Origin: QVMM01 sp047030855
GTDB lineage: Bacteria; Bacteroidota; Bacteroidia; Bacteroidales; Dysgonomonadaceae
Direction of reading: 5' to 3'
Assembly (NCBI GenBank): GCA_047030855.1
Contig: JBKYIJ010000008.1
Span: forward strand, 310,001 to 374,000
Length of the DNA: 64,000 nucleotides
Shown in pieces: positions 17,661 through 27,333 of the stretch. Both the position numbers and the translations under genes were made by a program. Numbering within the stretch: the stretch's first letter is position 1; every line of letters starts with the position of its first letter. The notes beneath the pieces were generated by a model. That model had not been told where the DNA came from and did not search any database. It worked only from the letters and a program-made list of their open reading frames with translations.

Positions 17661-17785
17661 ATTATACCGATAAAATGAACATAAGGTGTAATGAATAATT
17701 TCTAACCATATGTTTGTAATATATGATCTTAGAGTAAAGTGTTTAAGAGAATGGAATAAGAAGAAATAATGAAAAAATAACTTAA

Positions 17786-17911
17786 ATGATTAAAAGGTTT
17801 TTCAAAAGATACGATTGGGTAAAAATTGCAGGCATATTGACAATAATAAGTATAGATATCCTCATTATTCTATTTATTTCTTCTTTGTTTTCTACCTGCA
17901 CAGGAAATTGA
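17786..17911 (+). CDS. Small membrane peptide, unknown
   Basis: A 41-codon ORF starts at an ATG and encodes a basic N-terminus (MIKRFFKRYDWVK) followed by one hydrophobic span of about 22 residues ('IAGILTIISIDILIILFISS') and a short tail with a cysteine. The layout of charge then membrane helix looks deliberate. The next gene follows after 64 bp on the same strand. It may be a real small membrane protein; no family is recognised and conservation was not tested. Confidence 0.35.
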   Translation: MIKRFFKRYDWVKIAGILTIISIDILIILFISSLFSTCTGN

Positions 17912-17975
17912 ATGTACATATAAGTAAAGGATATATAAAGGAGTATACAATATAAAAATTAAACATATCTAATAC

Positions 17976-18419
17976 ATGGAACGATACGCTAAGCGGATAA
18001 TAAGAAACTTACAGAACCAGATAATTAAAGGGACTTATAACCCTCAGGAAGGTTTAGTTTACGGATTAAGTGATTCCCCTTTTGGGGATATTTATTGTAT
18101 ATATCGACTGGAGAAAGATATACTGACATGTTTTACACTTTTCGAACCTGAAGTATCCGACAAAGTAGAGAGAGAGGTTCTAGCCTATCTCGAAGGATTA
18201 AATAAAGAACCCGGAGGTGGATGTTTTTATATAGACAATATTTTATCCCGGATTACTTTTGCTGTGGATTATGAGATCTCCAGGGGAACTGATACTCCTT
18301 CATTTGACAGTTTCTGCACATTGGGCTTCTATCGCTTTAAGAAGGACAGACAGATATTATACTGGATGCTGACAGGAAAAATGGCCAAGAATCCGGATGT
18401 GAAATTGCGTAGATACTAA
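17976..18419 (+). CDS. Hypothetical protein, 147 residues
   Basis: A soluble-looking alpha/beta protein without signal peptide or membrane span. It starts MERYAKRIIRNLQNQII and contains 'GLVYGLSDSPFGDIYCIYRLEKDI' strands and a 'GGGCFYIDNI' turn. It reads like a complete small domain of good composition, and it stands apart from its neighbours by more than 60 bp on each side. I do not recognise a family and assign no function. Confidence 0.6.
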   Translation: MERYAKRIIRNLQNQIIKGTYNPQEGLVYGLSDSPFGDIYCIYRLEKDILTCFTLFEPEVSDKVEREVLAYLEGLNKEPGGGCFYIDNILSRITFAVDYEISRGTDTPSFDSFCTLGFYRFKKDRQILYWMLTGKMAKNPDVKLRRY

Positions 18420-18465
18420 TATATATAGCTGAGAGAAAAAATATAGATAATATCAGGAATTGATC

Positions 18466-18570
18466 ATGGACTTTTTCTCAACGGATACGATCTTATCGAT
18501 TCTATTTCTATCGGACGTTATCAGTCTGCAAATATTTAAGACTTATCTTTTTCTAAAAATAAAAACATGA
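18466..18570 (+). CDS. Possible 34-residue leader peptide ORF
   Basis: An ATG at 18466 opens a 34-codon frame (MDFFSTDTILSILFLSDVIS...) whose TGA overlaps the ATG of the next gene in an ATGA. Four-base overlaps of this kind usually reflect translational coupling. The peptide is hydrophobic and short, so this could also be chance. Low confidence. Confidence 0.25.
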   Translation: MDFFSTDTILSILFLSDVISLQIFKTYLFLKIKT

Positions 18571-18755
18571 AAATAAGCGAATTAATAACAGATTTACAGA
18601 AACAGCAGGATTTATGCGGAGACCATGAAATTAAAGTCCGGACCCATCACTCCGGGGTAAGATATAGTATTGATTATATAACGTATTGGACAAAAGAAAA
18701 GGAATATCATATTGGTATTGAAAGAAATGTGGAGCCGAGCCGCTCCTATAAATAA
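18567..18755 (+). CDS. Hypothetical protein, 62 residues
   Basis: A short soluble protein, MKISELITDLQKQQDLCGDHEIKV..., has one amphipathic helix followed by beta strands ('RYSIDYITYWTKEKEYHIGIERN'). Its start resembles the small phage/mobile-element proteins that begin MKISELIxxL, which I know only as hypothetical. It overlaps a possible leader ORF by four bases. No function is assigned. Confidence 0.45.
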   Translation: MKISELITDLQKQQDLCGDHEIKVRTHHSGVRYSIDYITYWTKEKEYHIGIERNVEPSRSYK

Positions 18756-18975
18756 ACGATAAAAAGAGATGTGCTAATGACCTTTTCTTAACAGGCTGAC
18801 ACTTGTCTCAGAGGATCTGGCTTGACCAGTCAAATGAAATTTGGGAAGTTAAATATTATATCTATATAGAGTCAAGAATTTCTCTTATTCCAATCAATAC
18901 GACAAATAGGGAATTACATATTATCTAGAGAATATTATTGATGACACACATTATTAAAATAGAGAGACCTAAAAT

Positions 18976-19527
18976 ATGAGTAAGATAAAGATGTATGCAG
19001 TCATATCTCTTGATGGCTATATAGCTCAAGTAAACGGGGATATAGATTTCTCGGAAAAGTACATAAAGCAATATGATTATGGATTCAAAGATTTTCTTCG
19101 AACAATTGATTGTGTTCTTTTCAGTCATCGCCATTATACGATGATTCAATGTTATAATTATCGTTGGAAATACGAAAATCTTCCTTGCTATGTTATATCC
19201 AGGCATTTTTTTGAAGCCCCACCGAAAAGGGATATCCGTATTATCCTTGATAACAGGAAATCATCCAGATCCTATATGAACCAGGTACAGGAGATCATTT
19301 CCTATGGGGGCGGTGATATCTGGCTTGCAGGAGATCATGAATTAATTGCCGAATTTTCAGAACAGGAATTGATAGATGAATTTACCCTTATAATAATTCC
19401 GGTAACTCTGGGGCATGGTTTTCCCTTGTCCATGGGAAATGCGAAAGAAAACTATTGGGAGTTATCATCACAACAAGCTTACCCGAATGGTGTAATACGT
19501 CTTAAGTATCAGAGGAACATTAAATAA
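18976..19527 (+). CDS. RibD C-terminal / dihydrofolate-reductase-like protein
   Basis: This 183-residue protein has the RibD-C/DHFR fold start 'KIKMYAVISLDGYIAQVNGDIDF' (MxxSLDGxIA) and ends with 'GGGDIWLAGDHELIAEF...LIDEFTLIIIPVTLGHGFPLS', the conserved NADPH-binding glycine loop and the 'P/VxLGxGxPL' motif of the family. Full RibD needs an N-terminal deaminase, which is absent, so this is one of the stand-alone members, which are reductases of unknown substrate. It is single, with a hairpin downstream. The fold assignment is firm, the substrate unknown. Confidence 0.85.
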   Translation: MSKIKMYAVISLDGYIAQVNGDIDFSEKYIKQYDYGFKDFLRTIDCVLFSHRHYTMIQCYNYRWKYENLPCYVISRHFFEAPPKRDIRIILDNRKSSRSYMNQVQEIISYGGGDIWLAGDHELIAEFSEQELIDEFTLIIIPVTLGHGFPLSMGNAKENYWELSSQQAYPNGVIRLKYQRNIK

Positions 19528-19856
19528 TGTAGAATATGAGATAAATATCGAACTTCCTTGGGATATACAAAATACTCTAAAATTATTCATAGGCCAATAT
19601 TTTATAAAGTATACAAGATAATAGCTGTTACATATGATTATTTATGCTATTATCTCTTTATAAAACTTTGGACATAATAAGTCTATATGATAGTGATTGA
19701 AAACGGTTAGCCTAAAAAATAAGCAGGTTTATAGCATGATATAGCACTTATAATTTTCAGAGAAAGAAAGCTATCGTCGAATAAGAAACAGAAAGCTGAG
19801 TAAATATGGTATTGCCACCTGTTTGCTTTTAATAATAATCTAAAAAAAAGAGTGAT
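19528..19856. other. Non-coding stretch with a composite hairpin
   Basis: No gene is visible. TTTATAAAG (19601-19609) and GATAATAGC (19617-19625) pair with GCTATTATC (19646-19654) and CTTTATAAA (19656-19664), giving a long two-part stem. It probably ends the reductase transcript. The remaining 190 bp ahead of the RteC-like gene shows nothing I can support. Confidence 0.5.
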
Positions 19857-20479
19857 ATGAAAAGATTAATAAACACACAGTTATTATGCCTGCTGAAGAA
19901 AATGGATGGAACATTCAATCTTGGCAAATATGATATTGAATCAGCGTATGAAGACTTCGTACATAAAGTCACGACTCTTTGTACCTCAGAGAAAGAAAGT
20001 ATTCCTGCTTATTTTACAATACATTATACCCGCTTAGAATTGGAAGGATTCCAGATGTCATTAAGCGATAAGGGGGCGGGAAAAAAAATGCTCCAATTCT
20101 AAGTTGCATAGCCCATAGTTTATCCTTCCTTAATGCTGCTTTGCAATGGATAGAGTATAATCCAAAACCTGTTTCTTCCGATACAAATAACACAACAGAG
20201 CCTTCTTCCTCCGGCTATTATATCTGGGGAGGGACAATCACAGATCTAATAGAACTGGCAATAGCGATTTATAATATTAAACTGATTCGTAAAGCATCCG
20301 GTAAACTAATCAGTTTTTCTGAAATCATACAAGGCCTGAAGCTTATTTTCAATGTCAAGATTCCAAAAAATATTTACAGCCGCAAAACTCGCACAATGGA
20401 ACGTAAAAAAAATCCTTCCTCTATGTTAGAGCGACTGCTTGCCGTTTATAAGAATGAAGTAGACAAATTCTATAAGTAA
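19857..20479 (+). pseudogene. RteC-like regulator, frameshifted at an A8 tract (copy 1)
   Basis: Two frames join into one RteC-like protein. The first, 19857-20102, runs to '...SDKGAGKK'. A -1 shift within the eight A residues at 20081-20088 would continue as 'NAPILSCIAHSLSFLNAALQWIEYNP' and into the second frame up to 20479. That second part has the RteC C-terminal pattern ('ITDLIELAIAIY', 'SFSEIIQGLKLIFNVKI'). RteC activates excision in CTnDOT; this shorter relative lies upstream of an HTH gene, as do its paralogues at 34040-34423 and 39464-40130. A homologue on the other side of the element is broken at the same place. Programmed slippage, decay or assembly error are all possible. Confidence 0.7.
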
Positions 20480-20518
20480 AACACTAAGTTTAATAATCAA
20501 TATGTTACAAACTAAATG

Positions 20519-20544
20519 GTGGTATCTGCGGTGGTAGATACCAC
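20519..20544 (+). terminator. Terminator after RteC-like copy 1
   Basis: GTGGTATCT (20519-20527) and AGATACCAC (20536-20544) form a perfect 9-bp stem with an 8-nt loop, followed by TTTTATTG. It separates the RteC-like gene from the HTH gene downstream. Confidence 0.75.
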
Positions 20545-20599
20545 TTTTATTGTTTTCGTTTCCGCTAAACTTGCAGAAGAAATTAAAACAAGCAAGTAG

Positions 20600-20920
20600 A
20601 TGAACGACGATAACAACCTAAAAGATTTTATGCAGGCGTGGTTCGAACAATTTATGGGACGTTTCGACCGATTGGATAAATTTATGGATATAATGAGCGG
20701 ACGACATAACGTACTGAACGGCGAACGGCTTTTAGACAATCAAGACCTGTGCCAAATGCTGAACGTAAGCAAACGGACATTACAGCGTTACCGTTCGGCT
20801 GGGGAACTGACCTATATAACCATCCATCACAAGATATTTTACACAGAGAAAAACGTAGAGAAATTTATTCGTGATCATTTTAGAGACAATATAGATGAGG
20901 ATATGGTAGAAAAAGAATAA
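20600..20920 (+). CDS. Helix-turn-helix (excisionase-like) protein
   Basis: This 106-residue protein has an N-terminal amphipathic helix (about 8-35) and a MerR/Xis-type winged helix-turn-helix (about 47-95). The shared motif is 'LLDNQDLCQMLNVSKRTLQRYR...HHKIFYTEKNVEKFI'. Such proteins are common in Bacteroides conjugative transposons, next to mobilization, rte or helicase genes. It stands after an RteC-like gene in the same orientation, the arrangement seen three times in this window. It converges with the methylase-helicase gene through a bidirectional terminator. A regulatory or excision-factor role is a family-level inference. Confidence 0.85.
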   Translation: MNDDNNLKDFMQAWFEQFMGRFDRLDKFMDIMSGRHNVLNGERLLDNQDLCQMLNVSKRTLQRYRSAGELTYITIHHKIFYTEKNVEKFIRDHFRDNIDEDMVEKE

Positions 20921-20924
20921 ATAT

Positions 20925-20960
20925 AAGATGACCGCAGAATTATTCTTCTACGGTCATCTT
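20925..20960. terminator. Bidirectional terminator between HTH and methylase-helicase genes
   Basis: AAGATGACCG (20925-20934) and CGGTCATCTT (20951-20960) form a perfect 10-bp stem, with an inner AGAA/TTCT pairing. It lies between the HTH stop (20920) and the convergent giant gene's stop (20964), so it can serve both. Confidence 0.8.
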
Positions 20961-20963
20961 CAT

Positions 20964-23900
20964 TTAGAGCTTCATGCCTTTTTTTTCTTCTTTTGGTAGC
21001 GGACTACTACCCACCGATGCAATCACGAACCTGTCTCCCATAGCTTCTTTCACTCCTTGCAAAGTATTTGGCAAAGGGGCATCTTGAATTACTGTTGATT
21101 TTGGGTTATTTTGAGATTGAACCTGATCTTTTTCAGAAACATTTTCTTGTCCCTCACTTTGCTCGATGGGCTTCAATGATAACTCTATCTTACGCTCCAA
21201 AGCTGTGAGCTCCGTTTTCAAGTCCTTTAGATCATTCTCTTTCGACCACACGCTTTCGACTACTTGCCTGAGAACGGGTACATCCTGCATCCGTTTATCG
21301 GTGTCTGCTTGGTACTTCTCCAAAAGTTTGGGCATACTGTCGAGTGCATTTAAGAAATTCAGTGAAGCAGTTTTGGGGTCGGCCGCCAAACTCCCGTAAT
21401 TGTAGTTATAAAGTATCTGTCCCTCGCCACGTATAAAAAATCGGTTTTGTATCAGATCAAAACCATCTTTGTTCGTAGTTTCGGATTTTACCAACAAATC
21501 AAAACCATATAGCGAACCGATTTTCTCGTGTGCCCCATGTGTGCGTGCCCTATCCGAAATTTGGTTCAACTTCTTCCCAATGGCAATTGGGTCTGTGGCT
21601 TGAAACCCATCCAAATTTATAGGATTCAGCCGCGAGCCATCAGGAGCAACCTGCACTCGACTATTGAACGCTTCCACATCTTTAGAGATGCGATCAATAT
21701 AACCCTTATTAGATTCTACGGTCTGCATGATGTTCTCTAATTTGTAGCGGCTCGAAGATTTGCCCCGAACGAAAGCCTGCTTTTCACTATCCAAAGCAGC
21801 GATCTTCTTTTCTATTCTAGCTTTCTCCAATAATTCGGTGTTTCCCGAAAGGATAGCTACATATTCAGAGAAATTCATGCCGCTTTTTTCATCCATACTG
21901 CCCTCGTCAATGGTACGAGTACCCAAATTGTTATTTTTAAGCTGTTTGATAAATAACTGCTTGTTGTGAAGTAATCCAAATTTATAGGCATCCAATGATT
22001 TTTCAACAGCATAAATCTTTACATCTACCTTATTATCAGCATATAGTTTGGCTATTTCGTTGCCCTTTCGTATTGCCCTTCCGTCGCGCTGCTCCAGATC
22101 GCTTGGCCGCCAAGGTGCGTCCAAATGATGAATAGCTACCGCCCGTTTTTGAGCGTTCACGCCTGTTCCTAACATCTCGGTAGAACCGAACATAACACGG
22201 ATTTTACCCTCGTTCATATCCTTAATCATCGCTTTTCGTGCCCTCTCGCTGGTAGCTTCCTGAATAAATCTCACTTCGGATGCAGGGATACCGTAGTCCT
22301 CCACCAATTTGCGTTTAATCTCGGTGTATGGGCTCCATTGCCCCGGCTTATAGGTTCCCAAATCCGAGAATACAAACTGTGTCCCTTTCTGGGCATTGTA
22401 TTTTTGGTAATAGTCCGCTATCGAAGCGGCACAATGGCTGGCTTTGTTGTCTATATGGTCGCCATACTTATCGGGGTCTATCATCCGCATATCAAGTGAC
22501 ATTTTACGTGCATAATCAGTCGCTATCAGCATTTTTGCTTTTTCTTCCCGTTCCGATAGTGGTGTACGTCCCAACAAAGTGGCATCGCCTGTTTTGGCAA
22601 ACTCCATCAGCTTACCGATAAACTCCTGCTGGTCGGGTGTGGGTGGTATATTGTGTAAAATCTCGTTTTTTTCGGGACGATCTATGCCAATATCCTGTGC
22701 AGTGCGATAGTCGGTTATTTCGGAATAGAAAGAAGCCAGTTCCGGCACTTTGATAAAATAACGGAAACGTTCTTTCTGTACAATCTGATTGGTAACCGAA
22801 AACTCGTAATCTTTGGTTTTCTTGGCAAAGATAGCTGCCCAAGCATCAAAGGTATTGATACCCTGTCTTTCCAGTTCTTTGGGACGCAAATATTTGAATA
22901 ACAGATACAGTTCGGTCAATGAATTAGAGATCGTTGTTCCCGACGAATAAGTAGCTCCTAAGTCCTTGCCTGTACGTTCTTGTATGGTACGCAGGGCAAA
23001 AAGCATATTGAGTGCCCGTTGTGAACCTTCGGTATTTCCCAAGCCTGCCACACGGTCATGGCGGGTAGTAAAAGTCAGATTTTTAAATTTGTGAGATTCA
23101 TCTACGAACAAATGGTCTATGCCGATCATCCGAAAATCTGACATATTATCCTTGCGATTTTCGATCTGGTGGGCTACCCCTTCCAATTTAGCTTCAAGAT
23201 TGCTTTTGCGTTTCTCACAACCTTTCAGCATCCCTCTTGATACCTCCTTACCCTGTGAACGCAGCACTTCGAGATTTTCCTCCACACTGTCGAGTTCAGC
23301 TTGTAAGATGTCCCGCTGTATCTCCGGAGATTGTGGTATCATACCGAACTGTTCATGTGTTAAAATCACCGCATCCCAATTGTTGTTTTTCATTTCGTTG
23401 AAAATACGATTGCGGTTCTGCGGTGTAAAATCCTCCTTGCCCGGATAGAGTACCTTGGCATCAGGGTATGCCGTACAAAAGGTTTGGGCGATTTCGTGAA
23501 CATTGGCTTTCAGCCCTGTAATAAGCGGTTTATTCACTAATCCGAGTCGCTTCATCTCCATTGCACCACAACACATAATCAGTGTTTTACCGCCGCCCAC
23601 CTCATGGTCGATTATGCCACCACCATTCAGTTTAAGCATCCAGATGGCATCTTTCTGGCTCTTGTATAAATCGGGAATACCTAAACCTTTCAGGTCGAGT
23701 CCGGGAAAAGTCTGGTGTGATCCATCATATTCGGGACGTACAAAACAGTTGAACGTGCGGTTATACATATCGGCAAGTCTGTCTTTAAATTCGGGTGTTT
23801 GTTCTCTGAGCCATTCCGAAAAGCCGTTACGCATCTCATCTATCTTGGTATTGGCAAGCTGTATCGCTTCTCCGTCGCGTACTTTCGTCTCCTTGCCATC

Positions 23901-26771
23901 GACTCTGACCGTTTTTGTCATATCGGGAGTGGTGTCGTGCAAAGCATGACGCATCAGGGCAATACCGTCAAAGGTGCGGCTTTCGCTTTTGACAGCATAC
24001 TGATCGCTAATCTTGGCATTTTTAGTGTTAGAATTTATACTAAACTCATCTCGGCTCTGTGCATAATGGATATTGACATCCGTCTCAAAGAGGTGTGAGG
24101 CAAAAGCGGCATAAATACCCGTAGGTATCCAACGTTCACCGAAATTGAAATCCAGATCATCGAAGGCTATCGGTTTGGGTATCGCTTCCTGTAAAACAGT
24201 CAGGGATTCTTTGGCTGCTTTATGTCCGGGATTGCGGTCAATAAAGTTCTGTACCTCATCAGCTTTTGAGATAACATTGCCCGAGATAAACTTATCCGCT
24301 ACTTCATAGCCTCCCATAAGAGGATTGAAGTAAATCTTACCTTTTAACTCATCAAGTATGCCCTCTTGCGTATTGCTTGTAAGCGAAACCATGTAGTCCA
24401 AATTGACTGCTCCGTACTTATTGAGACTGGAGACAAGAGCTTCATATGCATTAGCTACTTTGGAAATCTCATCGGGATTAAAGGCTACGGGACGTTCAAA
24501 GATATCAGCCTTTATCGCTTTGCCCTCTCGGTAACGTTCCAACGAAAGTATTTCCCGTCCTGCGACATCCATCTTGATAAGTTCGAGGTTTCTCGCATCG
24601 TTCAGGTTTCCGAATTTTTGTGTAAAATCATCATACAAGCGATTGAGCATCTGCCGTAATGCGGGATTCTCTTTCAGTGTATCGGCTTCGTTGTTGTACA
24701 GATGGTTGTAAGTATCGCGTATCTCGATATAGAGTGATGCCTGTTTTTGTTGATTCGGTGGCAATTCCAACGGATGAAACATAGGTTGGTGTCCGTCCAT
24801 ATCCCGCAGGTAGCCGATGCGATTATCTGCATCAGTGACTAATGAGCCATCCTTATAATGTTTTGGCAATCCGGTTTCGGGTATTGGCATCGGAATAGGC
24901 TTTAATCGTTCTGCCTTTTCCTTTTCCAAACGTCCCGCACGTTGTTCGGGTGTTTCTGTTGGTGTACTTGCTGTCGGACTTTTAGCTTGTACCTCCTTTT
25001 GCTGGCTGGCTTTAGGCTGTGGTATGGGCATACGGCGACGGGAACGCTTGGGCTGTTTAATCTGTGAACGTTCTTCGGCTGAAAATCCAAACAAGTCGTA
25101 CAAGGTAACAATCGGCTGTTGCTGCATATCAGGCGGCGGTACTTCCTTTTGTTCTATTACTTCTCCAGTATTCGTATTTACAAACAATCCGCTGGCTTCA
25201 TCCTTGATGATTGTATCTTTTTTTTCTATTGTTGGTATAGCCTTCGTCTTTTCCTTTGGTGTGGCAATGCGTGGTTCTACAACTGCTTTTCTCCCCTGTT
25301 CGGACAGTTCCGCCCATGCTTTGCGGTTTCTGGCTTCTCCAAAAGGATGGAAAAGGACTAAATCTTCTTCAATAGGTTCATAAGCCGATTTGGGACTTAG
25401 TTCTACCATATCCGAAACAGATATTTCCTGTGTGTTTTTTGGCTTTTGGCTTTGTTTTGTTATTTCGGATTGTTGTACTGTCGGCTGTGTCAGAAAATCC
25501 TCCACTTCTTGCCAAAATGGACTAAGGTCATCGGGAAAGCGAGTTTCATCTAAATTGGGTGTTTGTCTTATTTCCGCAGAGCGAGCTACCTGTAATTGTT
25601 CTGCTGTACTCTGTGCATGGCTTTGATAATGCTGTACATCTAAATGTTGAGTAAAATCTTCATTCAGCATCCGATACAATGTGGCGGCAATGGCTTCCGT
25701 TCCTCCTGAATGAGTAAATTCCATTGCAGGTTTTCCGTAAGGGTCAGTACCTACTTTTACATCGGTCTGTATCACTCTGTCGAAGTCTTTGAAGAGGTTG
25801 TTAACAGATATACCGTTGGATAATTTACGGGATTCTATAAAATCTTGTTGGCGTTGGCTCGGTAAAATAGTTATATTCTTACGTTGCAGGATAATTAAAT
25901 CGCTTCCGACTTCTGTTCCTGCTTCCTCTGTAAACAAGTTATTGGGTAATCGGATGGCGGAAACGACATTGCAACTATTCATCAGGTGTTCACGAATCGG
26001 TTTATTCTGCTCCGAATTAAGAACTCCTTGCGAAGTAATAAAAGCTATCAATCCTCCCTCACGGGCAGCCATCACACTTTTGGTGAAAAAATAATTATGG
26101 ATTGCCTTTGTCGATTGACTTACTGCGGGTATCTCATGTTTGTAGAGCAAAGGATCAAATACAGCAACATCCCCGAAAGGAATGTTGGAAGCAATTACAT
26201 CATAATGCTGTGAGTATCGTCCTTCCATCTTCTCATAGCCTTCAATCCGTATTTTATCTTGTGGGTGAAGGTGCGAGAGAATCTTACCTGTCAGCAGGTC
26301 TTTTTCAAAAGCTGTTACTTTTGCATCAGGAACAGTTTCTTTGAACGAGGATATAAACGCTCCGGCTCCAGCACTCGGTTCAAGAAAACGTTGAGGTTTG
26401 ATACCACTGTTATTCAGAGCGAGTGCCAAAGCATCAATAACGGGCTTGGGGGTATAGAAAGCGGTCAGCACCGAATTTTTAAGGGAGCTTACATAGCGTT
26501 TGTATTCAGCATCATCTTTCGCTCCATTCCGTAACACTTGGTGCAATTCGGTTACCAGAGGGAACAAATCATGCTCCGAGGCTTTCCAATATTGTATATC
26601 TTCCTGTTTGGCGGCGGGATTCAACACGGCTTTTATCCCTCCGAAACCGGAATAGGCTGCCAATTTTATTTTTTCATCATCGGTAGCCTGCCTTTTCTCT
26701 TTATCAAGAGCAAAAGCAATGCTTATTGCCTCGATATTGTCCCGAAGATGGGCTTTCTTATTATAAGCCAT
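20964..26771 (-). CDS. N6-methylase / SNF2-type helicase fusion of conjugative elements
   Basis: A 1935-residue protein. Near residue 127 'FLEPSAGAGAF' is the SAM-binding motif I, and near 194 'SNIPFGD' replaces the usual NPPF/Y motif IV of adenine methylases, as in this family. A proline/glutamine-rich linker (about 440-660) leads to a SNF2-like helicase: Walker A 'DHEVGGGKT' (about 1054), 'FVDESHKF' (DESH Walker B, about 1220) and the C-lobe 'GTGVNAQKRAVAIHHLDAPWRP' with 'QRDGRAIRKGN' (about 1535-1570). Such giants sit next to topB and DUF1896 in Bacteroides conjugative transposons and are presumed to act on transferred DNA, for instance protecting it. Its start overlaps the DUF1896 stop by 11 bp. 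Confidence 0.9.
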   Translation of the reverse strand: MAYNKKAHLRDNIEAISIAFALDKEKRQATDDEKIKLAAYSGFGGIKAVLNPAAKQEDIQYWKASEHDLFPLVTELHQVLRNGAKDDAEYKRYVSSLKNSVLTAFYTPKPVIDALALALNNSGIKPQRFLEPSAGAGAFISSFKETVPDAKVTAFEKDLLTGKILSHLHPQDKIRIEGYEKMEGRYSQHYDVIASNIPFGDVAVFDPLLYKHEIPAVSQSTKAIHNYFFTKSVMAAREGGLIAFITSQGVLNSEQNKPIREHLMNSCNVVSAIRLPNNLFTEEAGTEVGSDLIILQRKNITILPSQRQQDFIESRKLSNGISVNNLFKDFDRVIQTDVKVGTDPYGKPAMEFTHSGGTEAIAATLYRMLNEDFTQHLDVQHYQSHAQSTAEQLQVARSAEIRQTPNLDETRFPDDLSPFWQEVEDFLTQPTVQQSEITKQSQKPKNTQEISVSDMVELSPKSAYEPIEEDLVLFHPFGEARNRKAWAELSEQGRKAVVEPRIATPKEKTKAIPTIEKKDTIIKDEASGLFVNTNTGEVIEQKEVPPPDMQQQPIVTLYDLFGFSAEERSQIKQPKRSRRRMPIPQPKASQQKEVQAKSPTASTPTETPEQRAGRLEKEKAERLKPIPMPIPETGLPKHYKDGSLVTDADNRIGYLRDMDGHQPMFHPLELPPNQQKQASLYIEIRDTYNHLYNNEADTLKENPALRQMLNRLYDDFTQKFGNLNDARNLELIKMDVAGREILSLERYREGKAIKADIFERPVAFNPDEISKVANAYEALVSSLNKYGAVNLDYMVSLTSNTQEGILDELKGKIYFNPLMGGYEVADKFISGNVISKADEVQNFIDRNPGHKAAKESLTVLQEAIPKPIAFDDLDFNFGERWIPTGIYAAFASHLFETDVNIHYAQSRDEFSINSNTKNAKISDQYAVKSESRTFDGIALMRHALHDTTPDMTKTVRVDGKETKVRDGEAIQLANTKIDEMRNGFSEWLREQTPEFKDRLADMYNRTFNCFVRPEYDGSHQTFPGLDLKGLGIPDLYKSQKDAIWMLKLNGGGIIDHEVGGGKTLIMCCGAMEMKRLGLVNKPLITGLKANVHEIAQTFCTAYPDAKVLYPGKEDFTPQNRNRIFNEMKNNNWDAVILTHEQFGMIPQSPEIQRDILQAELDSVEENLEVLRSQGKEVSRGMLKGCEKRKSNLEAKLEGVAHQIENRKDNMSDFRMIGIDHLFVDESHKFKNLTFTTRHDRVAGLGNTEGSQRALNMLFALRTIQERTGKDLGATYSSGTTISNSLTELYLLFKYLRPKELERQGINTFDAWAAIFAKKTKDYEFSVTNQIVQKERFRYFIKVPELASFYSEITDYRTAQDIGIDRPEKNEILHNIPPTPDQQEFIGKLMEFAKTGDATLLGRTPLSEREEKAKMLIATDYARKMSLDMRMIDPDKYGDHIDNKASHCAASIADYYQKYNAQKGTQFVFSDLGTYKPGQWSPYTEIKRKLVEDYGIPASEVRFIQEATSERARKAMIKDMNEGKIRVMFGSTEMLGTGVNAQKRAVAIHHLDAPWRPSDLEQRDGRAIRKGNEIAKLYADNKVDVKIYAVEKSLDAYKFGLLHNKQLFIKQLKNNNLGTRTIDEGSMDEKSGMNFSEYVAILSGNTELLEKARIEKKIAALDSEKQAFVRGKSSSRYKLENIMQTVESNKGYIDRISKDVEAFNSRVQVAPDGSRLNPINLDGFQATDPIAIGKKLNQISDRARTHGAHEKIGSLYGFDLLVKSETTNKDGFDLIQNRFFIRGEGQILYNYNYGSLAADPKTASLNFLNALDSMPKLLEKYQADTDKRMQDVPVLRQVVESVWSKENDLKDLKTELTALERKIELSLKPIEQSEGQENVSEKDQVQSQNNPKSTVIQDAPLPNTLQGVKEAMGDRFVIASVGSSPLPKEEKKGMKL

Positions 26772-27204
26772 TTTCGAGAAGGATTTGTATTTCGCCTGTC
26801 AGTTCCGTGTAAAACTGATTGTACTCTGGTGTATCGGCAAAATCATCAGACAAGGTGTATTTCTGAATCGTATCCGCAAGGCGGGATACTAGCTCCATTG
26901 CTATGCCTTCGGCTTGTGAAGGGTTTACTTCTTCTGAAAATTCATCCCAGAGGATAGTTACAAGGGTTCGGTAGGTGGAGAAATGCAAGCCTTCATAGAG
27001 GACTTGTGAAGAGATTACTTCTGCTTCGTCGTGGGTATGACCTTCTTTTATAGCTTGGCTATACATTTCTGCTGCGGCATCGCCACGTACAGCAATAAAT
27101 TCATGGTCAATGGCTTTGTCGGGGTGTGTATCACGTAGGTAGGATAATAGGGATAGTCGGAAATAAGACAGATCTGTGACTGTCGTCTTTGGTTTTGTTG
27201 TCAT
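26761..27204 (-). CDS. DUF1896 family protein
   Basis: I chose the ATG at 27204, because a conserved leader and minicistron end exactly there; the longer frame to 27297 has no ribosome-binding support. The 147-residue protein carries the DUF1896 pattern: 'LSYFRLSLLSYLRDTHPD', 'FIAVRGDAAAEMYSQAIKEGHTHDEAE' and 'LHFSTYRTLVTIL'. It is a helical protein of unknown activity found almost only between topB and the methylase-helicase in Bacteroidales elements. Its end overlaps the helicase start by 11 bp, so translation is probably coupled. Confidence 0.88.
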   Translation of the reverse strand: MTTKPKTTVTDLSYFRLSLLSYLRDTHPDKAIDHEFIAVRGDAAAEMYSQAIKEGHTHDEAEVISSQVLYEGLHFSTYRTLVTILWDEFSEEVNPSQAEGIAMELVSRLADTIQKYTLSDDFADTPEYNQFYTELTGEIQILLENGL

Positions 27205-27235
27205 ATCATTGATTTTTAGTGGGGTCGAAGACCCT
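27201..27235 (-). promoter_or_regulatory. Hairpin leader with minicistron ahead of DUF1896
   Basis: On the minus strand a GGGTC-TTC-GACCC stem (27234-27222) is followed by CACTAAAAATCA and an ATG-ATA-TGA minicistron (27209-27201). Its TGA overlaps the ATG of DUF1896 (27204-27202). The same build precedes topB, and a partial copy lies at 27334-27402. Confidence 0.6.
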
Positions 27236-27333
27236 TTTGTTATTGCTTTTATGAGAGTAGATATACCAATAGGCTTAGACCTAATGATATACCACAAAGC
27301 ACTTTCTTTAGCTTATAGTTTGGGAAAGAAAAA

